From positions 186,001-250,000 of the forward strand of contig NZ_JBDWLT010000008.1 in the NCBI RefSeq assembly GCF_039973015.1: DNA of 64,000 nucleotides, in the 5' to 3' direction. This DNA is from Parvibaculum sp039973015 (GTDB lineage: Bacteria > Pseudomonadota > Alphaproteobacteria > Parvibaculales > Parvibaculaceae). Positions 57,560-64,000 of the stretch are shown one piece after another. The notes beneath the pieces were generated by a model, which was not told the origin of the DNA, ran no database searches, and saw only the letters and a program-made list of their open reading frames with translations. The first letter of the stretch is position 1. Every line of letters begins with the position of its first letter. The position numbers were made by a program, and so were the translations under genes.

Positions 57560-58489
57560 ATGACTGATGCATCGCCCGGCTGGGAGCTCTACCGGTCTTT
57601 TCTCGCGGTCGTCCGCGAAGGAAGCCTCTCTGGAGGGGCGCGCCTGCTCGGCCTCACCCAGCCCACAGTCGGCCGCCATGTAGATTCGCTGGAAGCCTCG
57701 CTGGGCGTCGGCCTGTTCACACGCTCGCAGGGCGGGCTCGCTCCCACGGAGGTTGCCCTCGCCCTCGTGCCCCACGCCGAGGCCATGGCCATGGCCGCAG
57801 AGGCGTTGCGGCGGGCCGCCTCAGGCGAGGCAGAGGACGACCGCGGCACCATCCGCATCACGGCAAGCGAAATGATCGGCACGGAGGCACTGCCGCCGAT
57901 CCTTGCCCGTTTCAGCGAGGACCATCCGCGTATCGCAGTCGAACTCGTGTTGTCGAACCGGACCGACGATCTCATCCGGCGTGACGCCGACATTGCCATT
58001 CGCATGGTCCGTCCAACGCAATCCTCGCTCGTCGCGCGCAAGGTCGGCGTCATAGGCCTCGGGCTTCACGCCCACAAGAACCTGATCCAGCGTTTTGGCA
58101 TGCCCATGACTGTCGAAGAACTCACGCAACTTCCGATCATTGGCTTCGACAGGGAGTCCTCCATCCGCCGGCTCAAGGATCTGGGCGGCTTTCCCTTGTC
58201 CCGCGAGCTCTTTGCCTTCCGGTGCGACAGCGACGTGGGTCAGTTCGCGGCCCTGAAGGCCGGCGTTGGGTTCGGCATGTGCCAGTACCCGCTTGCGCGG
58301 CGCTATCCAGACCTTGTCCCGGTGATGACGGGGGTGATCGAGTTCGAGCTCGACGTCTGGATCGCCATGCATGAAGACCTGAAGACGAGCCGCCGGATGC
58401 GCCTCATGTTCGATCATCTGGCGGAGGAAATGGCGGCTTATACGCGGCTTTCGCCCCGGGAACCCGCGGAAAAGCAAGGCCGCAAGTAA
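57560..58489 (+). CDS. LysR-family transcriptional regulator (2)
   Basis: A 309-residue regulator with the HTH at residues about 9-65 (YRSFLAVVREGSLSGGARLLGLTQPTVGRHV) and a substrate-binding domain after it. The promoter elements place the transcription start on the ATG and no ribosome site exists, so a leaderless mRNA is likely. It is divergent from the epimerase-like gene, its probable target, and resembles LysR protein 1 in its HTH. It ends 73 bases before the glutaryl-CoA dehydrogenase gene. Confidence 0.88.
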   Translation: MTDASPGWELYRSFLAVVREGSLSGGARLLGLTQPTVGRHVDSLEASLGVGLFTRSQGGLAPTEVALALVPHAEAMAMAAEALRRAASGEAEDDRGTIRITASEMIGTEALPPILARFSEDHPRIAVELVLSNRTDDLIRRDADIAIRMVRPTQSSLVARKVGVIGLGLHAHKNLIQRFGMPMTVEELTQLPIIGFDRESSIRRLKDLGGFPLSRELFAFRCDSDVGQFAALKAGVGFGMCQYPLARRYPDLVPVMTGVIEFELDVWIAMHEDLKTSRRMRLMFDHLAEEMAAYTRLSPREPAEKQGRK

Positions 58490-58562
58490 GCGGTCGCCCG
58501 CATCGCCCTCGCCTGCTATATCACTCGCAAACAAGCCTTCCCCTGCGTTTCGAGGATCCTTC

Positions 58563-59792
58563 ATGTCTCAAGCAGCCGAAACCAATCCCGCAAAGTCCGG
58601 CGAAAAGCCCAATCCGCCGCTCGCCTCCTTCAACTGGCAGGACCCGCTGCTTCTCGAAAGCCAGCTGACCGAGGAAGAGCGCATGGTGCGCGACAGCGCC
58701 CGCGCCTATTGCCAGGAAAAGCTTTTTCCCCGTGTGAAGGAAGCGAACCGCAACGAGATTTTCCATCGCGAGATCATGAACGAGATGGGCGCGCAGGGCA
58801 TGCTGGGCCTGACGCTGCCGGAGAAATATGGCTGCGCCGGACTTTCCTATGTCTGCTACGGGCTCGCCGCGCGCGAGGTCGAATATGTCGATAGCGGTTA
58901 TCGCTCGGCCATGAGTGTGCAGTCCTCGCTCGTCATGCATCCGATCCATGCCTATGGTAGCGATGCGCAGCGCGAGAAATACCTCCCGAAGCTCGCGACC
59001 GGCGAGTGGGTCGGCTGCTTCGGCCTCACCGAGCCCGATCATGGTTCGGACCCCGGCTCCATGAAGACGCGCGCGAAGAAGGTCGATGGTGGCTATGTGC
59101 TGAACGGCGCAAAGATGTGGATCACCAATTCGCCGATCGCGGATCTCGCCGTGGTCTGGGCGAAGACCGATGATGACGTCATCCGTGGTTTCGTCGTGGA
59201 GCGCGGCTTCAAAGGCTTCGAGACGCCGAAAATCGAAGGCAAGTTCTCGCTGCGCGCTTCCATCACCGGCGAAATTTCGCTTCAGGATGTTTTCGTGCCG
59301 GATGAAAACATGTTGCCGAATGTGCGGGGCCTTGCCGGGCCCTTTGGCTGTCTCAACCGGGCGCGTTACGGCATTGCATGGGGCGCGATGGGCGCCGCTG
59401 AATTCTGCTGGCACGCCGCCCGCCAGTACACGCTGGATCGCACGCAGTTCGGGCGCCCGCTCGCCGCGAACCAGCTCATCCAGAAAAAACTTGCCGACAT
59501 GCAGACCGAGATCACGCTCGGTCTTCAGGGCTGCCTGCAGCTTGGCCGCATGTTCGACGAGAACAAGGCCGCCCCCGCATCCATTTCACTCATGAAGCGC
59601 AACAATTGCGGCAAGGCGCTCGATATCGCCCGCGTCGCGCGCGACATGCATGGCGGCAACGGCGTCTCCGATGAGTATCACGTCATCCGCCACGTCATGA
59701 ACCTCGAAGCGGTGAACACTTACGAGGGTACGCATGATGTTCATGCGCTGATCCTCGGTCGCGAACAAACGGGCATTCAGGCGTTCTTCTGA
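58563..59792 (+). CDS. gcdH: Glutaryl-CoA dehydrogenase
   Basis: A 409-residue acyl-CoA dehydrogenase that oxidises and decarboxylates glutaryl-CoA to crotonyl-CoA in lysine, tryptophan and aromatic degradation. FNWQDPLLLESQLTEEERMVRD at the N-terminus (cited in part), LTEPDHGSDPGSMKTRA, WITNSPIADLAVVWA and the catalytic Glu in NTYEGTHDVHAL follow the GcdH pattern, with HGGNGVSDEYHVIRHVMNLE shortened here. Length is normal. It is transcribed away from the LysR 2 region and overlaps the end of the convergent cytochrome b561 gene by 16 bases. Confidence 0.92.
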   Translation: MSQAAETNPAKSGEKPNPPLASFNWQDPLLLESQLTEEERMVRDSARAYCQEKLFPRVKEANRNEIFHREIMNEMGAQGMLGLTLPEKYGCAGLSYVCYGLAAREVEYVDSGYRSAMSVQSSLVMHPIHAYGSDAQREKYLPKLATGEWVGCFGLTEPDHGSDPGSMKTRAKKVDGGYVLNGAKMWITNSPIADLAVVWAKTDDDVIRGFVVERGFKGFETPKIEGKFSLRASITGEISLQDVFVPDENMLPNVRGLAGPFGCLNRARYGIAWGAMGAAEFCWHAARQYTLDRTQFGRPLAANQLIQKKLADMQTEITLGLQGCLQLGRMFDENKAAPASISLMKRNNCGKALDIARVARDMHGGNGVSDEYHVIRHVMNLEAVNTYEGTHDVHALILGREQTGIQAFF

Positions 59793-60355
59793 ACGACAGG
59801 CTTGCGAGCAGACGGCGCACCTGCGTCCCGCAGGAAGAGCATGAACAGCGCCATGGGCCGCTTGAAGACGAGAAGATAGGTCACGTGCAAGACGACGAAG
59901 AGAACCAGAAGGTTCGCCGCCGTCTCGTGAACTTCCTCGAGCGCTTCGTTCTCCTTGCCGTCCCGGTCGTGCTCGCGCTCCCCGTCGTCGTCGGCGAAGG
60001 CCGGCGCGATAGTCACTTCAGCGGCAAACCCGTCAATCGGCGGCGGCTCCATGAGGAGTCCCGTTCCTGTCGCGAGCAGGAGCGTGACGACGATGCCTGC
60101 GAGGAGCGTCCGGCTGATCATCGGATGATTGAGGCGCCGGACTTTTGCGAGTTCCGTCAGGTCGGGGAAGAGCCGCGAGATGCCGAGCTGCCGCGGGCCG
60201 ACTGCCGCCCAGAGGGCGCGAAAGAGGATGACGGCGGCAACGGCATATCCGAGCCAGTTGTGCAGGCCTTCGAGTTCGTCGCCTGTGAAGTAAGCCGCGG
60301 TGACGAGGAGAGCGAGCGCCGCGTGATAGAGCCGAATCTTGTGAAATACCGACAT
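59777..60355 (-). CDS. Cytochrome b561-type membrane protein
   Basis: A 192-residue inner-membrane cytochrome b of the prokaryotic b561 family, moving electrons between quinol and a periplasmic partner. Four transmembrane segments lie at about residues 10-25, 35-55, 80-100 and 145-165. Candidate haem ligands are H10 (LYHAA) and H32 (GLHNWLGY) near the N-terminus and a His in VVLHVTYLLV near 158. A Glu/Asp-rich loop (DDDGEREHDRDGKENE) is unusual. The start is uncertain: ATG 60355 gives a classical N-terminus, ATG 60424 would add 23 residues; both have weak ribosome sites. Confidence 0.78.
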   Translation of the reverse strand: MSVFHKIRLYHAALALLVTAAYFTGDELEGLHNWLGYAVAAVILFRALWAAVGPRQLGISRLFPDLTELAKVRRLNHPMISRTLLAGIVVTLLLATGTGLLMEPPPIDGFAAEVTIAPAFADDDGEREHDRDGKENEALEEVHETAANLLVLFVVLHVTYLLVFKRPMALFMLFLRDAGAPSARKPVVQKNA

Positions 60356-60472
60356 TTGAAACCAACCATATTCGAGCCCCGCCCGGAATATGGCCGCTTC
60401 GCATGAGACATGGCCAGACTGCATCTTGTCGCAGACACGTCGTTATTCATTCGCAGATTCAAGTGCAACAAT

Positions 60473-60703
60473 TCAGGCGCTGCGCATGCCCCGCTGGCGC
60501 TCAGGGCCTACATCCACGTGAATGAAATCCGAACGCGGATAATAACCGACACCACCAGTGCCGATGTCGAGCGACGCCGTCCGCAGATATGACAGTTCGC
60601 GGCCCGGAACGCGAATGTCCACTACCATGCCGCGCATGTAATAGCTCTTCTTCGCGACACCGGCATTGCTGCGGCAGCCTGCTGCAATGGAGAACGGTGT
60701 CAC
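60473..60703 (-). pseudogene. Remnant of a DUF882/M15-type peptidase gene
   Basis: A short frame of 76 codons, possibly starting at GTG 60703 that overlaps the btaB stop. The sequence CRSNAGVAKKSYYMRGMVVDIRVPG and GGVGYYPRSDFIHVDVG corresponds to the C-terminal half of DUF882 (peptidase M15A-like, YcbK) proteins, quoted in short pieces here. The N-terminal half with its signal peptide is missing, and the first zinc His (SYHM in the family) is replaced by Tyr (SYYM), so it is probably a decayed gene. The HVD His and the Asp in VVDI remain. Confidence 0.6.
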
Positions 60704-61371
60704 TCGTCGTGGAACGGCAGTCTTAGCACTGCGTACCAGGCGTAGCCGCGATAGAGCGGGCGGAACTCCAGTTCCGCTCCGAGCTTCGCCGCAAGTGCTT
60801 CCAGCACACGCTTGAGGTCGCCGCGCGGGCTCACATGGAATTGTGCAAGCCATGCCCGCAGCATCGAACGAAACCACCGCGGCAGCCGTTCCTGTTCGCC
60901 AAAATCGACGATGTGGAGGCTACCGCCCGGCGCCAGATTGCAGACGCCTTGCGCAAGCGTCGCCTGCCAATCCGGGATCATCGACAGCGTGTAGGACATG
61001 TAAATGCGCTCAAAGCGGCTCACGCCAAAAGCCGCATAGGGGTTGAAGCGCGTGGCATCCCCCTGCGCGAGGCTGAGTTCCACCCCCCGCCGCCCGGCGG
61101 CAGCCTTCGCCGTCTCCAGCATCTCTTCCGAGATGTCCATCCCGTGCAGCCTTGCCCCGGGGAATAGCCGCGCGGCGCGGATGAGATTGCGCCCGGTGCC
61201 GCAACCGACCTCCAGCACCGTCGTTCCGGGTACGGCATTCAGATCGTCGATCAGCCGATCGCGGCCAAGCAGATAATATCGGCGGGTAAGGTCGTAGATA
61301 TGGCGCTGGTACCGATAGGTCCGGTCCATCAGATGCGCGTGATTTTCCTCGCCATGTTCAACCGCGCTCAC
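60700..61371 (-). CDS. btaB: Betaine lipid N-methyltransferase BtaB
   Basis: A 223-residue SAM-dependent methyltransferase that methylates diacylglycerylhomoserine three times to the betaine lipid DGTS. The SAM motif is VLEVGCGTGRNL (about residues 51-62). MDRTYRYQRHIYDLTRRYYLLGRDRL is the BtaB-specific N-terminus, cited in part, and MSYTLSMIPDWQ is the post-II motif. I use the GTG at 61369-61371, preceded by AAGGA; ATG at residue 15 is an alternative. It follows btaA by 4 bases, confirming the pathway pair. Confidence 0.88.
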   Translation of the reverse strand: MSAVEHGEENHAHLMDRTYRYQRHIYDLTRRYYLLGRDRLIDDLNAVPGTTVLEVGCGTGRNLIRAARLFPGARLHGMDISEEMLETAKAAAGRRGVELSLAQGDATRFNPYAAFGVSRFERIYMSYTLSMIPDWQATLAQGVCNLAPGGSLHIVDFGEQERLPRWFRSMLRAWLAQFHVSPRGDLKRVLEALAAKLGAELEFRPLYRGYAWYAVLRLPFHDE

Positions 61372-61375
61372 GACA

Positions 61376-62668
61376 TCAGTCCTTCAGGATATAGAGGTGA
61401 AACCCGCCATAAATCGAGGAACGGTCGCGCGCAGTGAAGGCCAGCGACTCTTCGGCGCGATAGTCCCACTGCGCGAGGATTGCATCATCCACCCGGCCCG
61501 GCAGCAGGGTCGGTTCCGCCGCCGTACGGAAGATGACGCGCGCGCCGGGACGCGCGGTGCGAGTCATCTGCGACCAGAGATCGTTCAGTTGCGCATCCGT
61601 CATCCAGTCCTGCGCATCGAGCAGCACGAAGCGGTCGAGGCTTGCATCGGCGCATTCGCGCAGGTGGTCCGTGAAGGATGCGTTCAACACCTGCATGCTC
61701 TTGGCCCGTGCCTGCAACGCCGCGAAGTTTTCGCGCTTCAGATAGGGTGGGACCGCGGCATCTTCGCCAGGCGCATAGGAGCGCGCGAAGGCCTGCCAGG
61801 CGAAGTAGTTTTCCGAAAGGGGAAAGCCGCAGGCAAGGCGTTCCAACCTTTCGCGGAGCACGAGGCGCATTTCGCGTCCGCCCGACAAGGCTTCATATTG
61901 GGCGGGCGGAATGCCGAGTCCGTAAAGCGTCGAGGGCTTGCCCGTCAGCCAGGCGATTGTGGGCTTCTCGAAGAGCGGGGCGAGCTTCTCGTCGAAGAAG
62001 CGCCGCTGACTCTCCATCGTCGGTGCTTCGAGAATGCCGCGCAGCCGCACGCCATAGGCCCGCGCAGCGATGTGCGCTATGCCGATGAAATGGCCGAGCA
62101 GACCGTGCCGGAAGAAGCCGCGCGCGAAGAGGGAAATGCGGCGCCGGAAGCCTGCGGGCCTCTTGTCCCAGTAAGTGCGGCTCTTTTCGTCGAGTTGCGG
62201 ACGAATGAAGCGTTCATAGTCGGCGATATTCTCGCGCCTGTCCCCGCGCCCGAAAAAGCGGAAGAAGTGCTCGTAGCTCGGCAAGTGCGCCGCACCCGCA
62301 AGCTTCAGCTTGACCAGCGCCACATGGGTCGGATTGAGATCAAGGGCGGTCACGCGCACTGGAGCTGCCGTCATGTAGGACAGCGCATTGCAACCGCCGG
62401 AGGCGATCGTGACGATCCGCGTATCCGCGCTCATGTCGGCATGAAGGTCCATCGCGGCGATATCGACGTCGGGATCTTCCCATATCTGCGGATAGACAAG
62501 ACCCGTAAAGAGCCAGGTGAAAAGACGTTCGGTCAGCCCTTCCCTGGAAACCGCCTTGTGACGATGGACAGCCGCGCTCAGGCGGCGGCGAACGTCGCGC
62601 CTGCCCCCGGCAACGGCAGCATCCTCGGCAAGCGTTTCACTGGTCGCTTCGGCGGTCGTGTCTGACAA
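61376..62668 (-). CDS. btaA: Betaine lipid synthase BtaA (DUF3419)
   Basis: A 430-residue SAM:diacylglycerol 3-amino-3-carboxypropyltransferase, the first step of DGTS synthesis at the cytoplasmic membrane. FTGLVYPQIWEDP near the N-terminus, TIASGGCNALSYMTAAPVRVTALDLNP and LDAQDWMTDAQLNDLW are DUF3419 hallmarks, cited in part. I chose the TTG at 62666-62668 because GGAG lies 8 bases upstream and there is no ATG or GTG nearby in frame; a longer frame back to 62917 is not supported. The 4-base gap to btaB makes one operon. A possible Pho box lies 70 bases upstream, fitting induction by phosphate limitation. Confidence 0.9.
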   Translation of the reverse strand: MSDTTAEATSETLAEDAAVAGGRRDVRRRLSAAVHRHKAVSREGLTERLFTWLFTGLVYPQIWEDPDVDIAAMDLHADMSADTRIVTIASGGCNALSYMTAAPVRVTALDLNPTHVALVKLKLAGAAHLPSYEHFFRFFGRGDRRENIADYERFIRPQLDEKSRTYWDKRPAGFRRRISLFARGFFRHGLLGHFIGIAHIAARAYGVRLRGILEAPTMESQRRFFDEKLAPLFEKPTIAWLTGKPSTLYGLGIPPAQYEALSGGREMRLVLRERLERLACGFPLSENYFAWQAFARSYAPGEDAAVPPYLKRENFAALQARAKSMQVLNASFTDHLRECADASLDRFVLLDAQDWMTDAQLNDLWSQMTRTARPGARVIFRTAAEPTLLPGRVDDAILAQWDYRAEESLAFTARDRSSIYGGFHLYILKD

Positions 62669-62737
62669 GGGGTCACTCCGTTTGCAGATGGCCGACTCGC
62701 TTTGCGCGCGGCCCTGACTTGCTGCTACAGCGTTTGC

Positions 62738-62755
62738 GTAACGTTCGTGTGACGG
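62738..62755 (-). promoter_or_regulatory. Candidate Pho box upstream of btaAB
   Basis: On the minus strand CCGTCAC-ACGA-ACGTTAC, with GTCAC and GTTAC spaced 11 bases apart as in PhoB sites (CTGTCAT-N4-CTGTCAT). The second half is a weak match. DGTS genes are PhoB-controlled in related rhizobia, so the role is plausible. Confidence 0.4.
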
Positions 62756-62934
62756 CCTCGCGACGCCGCAGCTTCCGAATCGGAAAGAGAGGCGTATAGT
62801 TCGAGGGAACGAACCGAAAAAACCCCAGGAAACACCGTCTTCCGGTCGTATCGGCAAGGCTCGCCGGATTCGGCAAAGAATGACGTCCAGCCAGCAGGCG
62901 CGGTCATCCCGCGCCAAAATCCGGATTTATTCTC

Positions 62935-64000
62935 GTGGACTCGCGCGCAACCACGTCCCGGACGGACAGCCCTTCGGATTCCAGCCCGCTTTGGCGCCTG
63001 GTCCCGCTTGTTCACCGCCACAAGTGGCGCTTCTGGGGTGGCATGTCGCTCATCAATGGGGGGCGGCTGCTCGAAGCCTTCATGCCCCTCTTCCTCAAGA
63101 TGGGGATCGACAGGATCGCTGCGGAGGATTACCGCCTCGCGCTTCCTGCCCTCGCGATCCTCGGCCTCATGGTGCTGCGCTATATCGCCTTCAATCGCGG
63201 CCGCCGTTATGTCCGGGAAGTCGGCGTCGCCGTCGCCTATGAACTGCGCCAGCGGCTCTACTGGCATCTTGAGCTTCAGGGGCCGCGCTTCTTCTCGCGC
63301 TACACCACGGGCGACCTGATGGCGCGCGCCATCAACGACATCACGCTGATCCGGCAGTTGGTCGGCATGGGCACCCGGCTCCTTTTCGTGCTGGGCTTTT
63401 CCGGCATCATCGCCTTCATTTTCATGTTCTATCAGTCGCCCTGGCTCACGCTTTGGCTGCTGCCGGCGCTGCCGGTCTTCGCTGTTCTGGGATGGATCAT
63501 CGCGAAACGGATATTCACCCAGTCGACCCAGGTACAGGAAGGCTTCTCCACTCTTTCCGCGCAGGTGCAGGAAAACCTCAACGGCATCCGCACCATCCAG
63601 ACCCACGCACAGGAAGAGCGCGAGACAGAACGCTTCGAGGCCACCTCGGACGCTTACGCGCGCGACTATTACAAGCTGATGTTCCTGAACTCCGGCCTCA
63701 CCTCCGCCATGCTGGTCGCGACGGGCTTCACGACGCTTCTCGTCGTCGGCTATGGCGGCATGCAAGTGATCGAGGGCGTGATCACGCTCGGCACGTTCAC
63801 CGCTTTCATCTTCTACCTCAACATGATGCTCGCTCCGATCCGTGAAGGCGGGATCATGGTCACCCTCTTCCAGCGCGGCGGTTCGGCGGCCGCGCGCATC
63901 TTCGATATTCTCGATCACGAGCCCGAAATCCGCGACGCGCCCGAAGCATCCCCGCTGAACGAGGTCGGCGGCGCAGTCACATTGAATCATCTCTCCTATG
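62935..64000 (+). CDS. ABC exporter, membrane domain and start of ATPase (3' end outside window)
   Basis: The first 355 residues of a type IV ABC exporter of the MsbA/MdlB half-transporter type. It starts at a GTG (62935) that is the first start after an in-frame stop at 62881; the ribosome site is poor. Six transmembrane segments are visible (for example RLLFVLGFSGIIAFIFMFY and LVATGFTTLLVVGYGGM), with coupling-helix residues TTGDLMARAINDITLIRQ. The final residues GGAVTLNHLSY are the beginning of the ATP-binding domain; Walker motifs lie beyond the window. Divergent from btaAB. Substrate unknown. Confidence 0.85.
   Translation, partial: MDSRATTSRTDSPSDSSPLWRLVPLVHRHKWRFWGGMSLINGGRLLEAFMPLFLKMGIDRIAAEDYRLALPALAILGLMVLRYIAFNRGRRYVREVGVAVAYELRQRLYWHLELQGPRFFSRYTTGDLMARAINDITLIRQLVGMGTRLLFVLGFSGIIAFIFMFYQSPWLTLWLLPALPVFAVLGWIIAKRIFTQSTQVQEGFSTLSAQVQENLNGIRTIQTHAQEERETERFEATSDAYARDYYKLMFLNSGLTSAMLVATGFTTLLVVGYGGMQVIEGVITLGTFTAFIFYLNMMLAPIREGGIMVTLFQRGGSAAARIFDILDHEPEIRDAPEASPLNEVGGAVTLNHLSY

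Noticed and set aside
62725..63990. A long minus-strand frame opposite the ABC exporter
   Set aside because: The plus-strand frame encodes a normal ABC membrane domain; the antisense product is highly charged and featureless.
1..64000. tRNA, rRNA, tmRNA, RNase P RNA and CRISPR arrays
   Set aside because: I looked for T-loop-like motifs, conserved RNA cores and regularly spaced repeats and saw none; the only tandem repeats are 2.5 x 29 bp, 3 x 13 bp and 2 x 11 bp, with no spacers. A covariance-model scan would be decisive.

Overview
The window is GC-rich and densely coded on both strands, and looks like the chromosome of an alphaproteobacterium, probably in or near the Hyphomicrobiales. Supporting features are a MucR/Ros zinc-finger regulator, DUF1491, DUF5330, DUF2336 and DUF6456 proteins, a PHA phasin, betaine-lipid genes btaAB, and many lipid and xenobiotic enzymes. 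The gene mix resembles Parvibaculum-like degraders; that genus guess is inference only. No rRNA, tRNA, CRISPR array or intact insertion sequence was seen.

Region 1 (1-16 kb) is mostly housekeeping. It holds the 3' end of sulfite reductase with DUF934, a phasin with paired PhaR-like operators, a DadA-like oxidase, an apparently leaderless TetR gene coupled to an Acg-type nitroreductase, MscS, prfC, a MerR/CDF metal-efflux pair with a PbrR/CadR-like operator, sufE, a stand-alone DnaA domain-IV protein with DUF6456 opposite an XRE regulator, a PAS protein that seems to start at CTG, and MucR.

Region 2 (16-29 kb) contains an HSL-type hydrolase, a toxin-first RelE-like/XRE pair, DUF2336, small secreted proteins, a saccharopine-dehydrogenase-like reductase and an ABC-2 exporter. 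An AT-richer HEPN gene follows, between dispersed repeats. Next come DUF2332, a MITE-like inverted repeat, and two divergent citrate synthase genes, one fused to a DNA-binding domain.

Region 3 (29-42 kb) holds two related MFS transporters flanking a Baeyer-Villiger-type monooxygenase, a cation/proton antiporter, a divergent crotonase/acyl-CoA synthetase pair, an OmpA-like protein, a MaoC dehydratase, msrB and an oligopeptidase B.

Region 4 (42-60 kb) looks catabolic. It has three TauD/TfdA dioxygenases with adjacent IclR and Crp/Fnr regulators, a GH5-like hydrolase, two beta-lactamase-fold hydrolases, a DMT permease, two nitronate-monooxygenase-like flavoproteins, two LysR regulators, an epimerase-like reductase coupled to a 36-residue membrane peptide, and glutaryl-CoA dehydrogenase. 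Several regulators lack a Shine-Dalgarno sequence and have a palindrome at or just upstream of the start codon.

Region 5 (60-64 kb) carries a cytochrome b561, a DUF882 remnant, btaB and btaA (diacylglyceryl-trimethylhomoserine synthesis) with a possible Pho box, and the 5' part of an ABC exporter that runs off the window.
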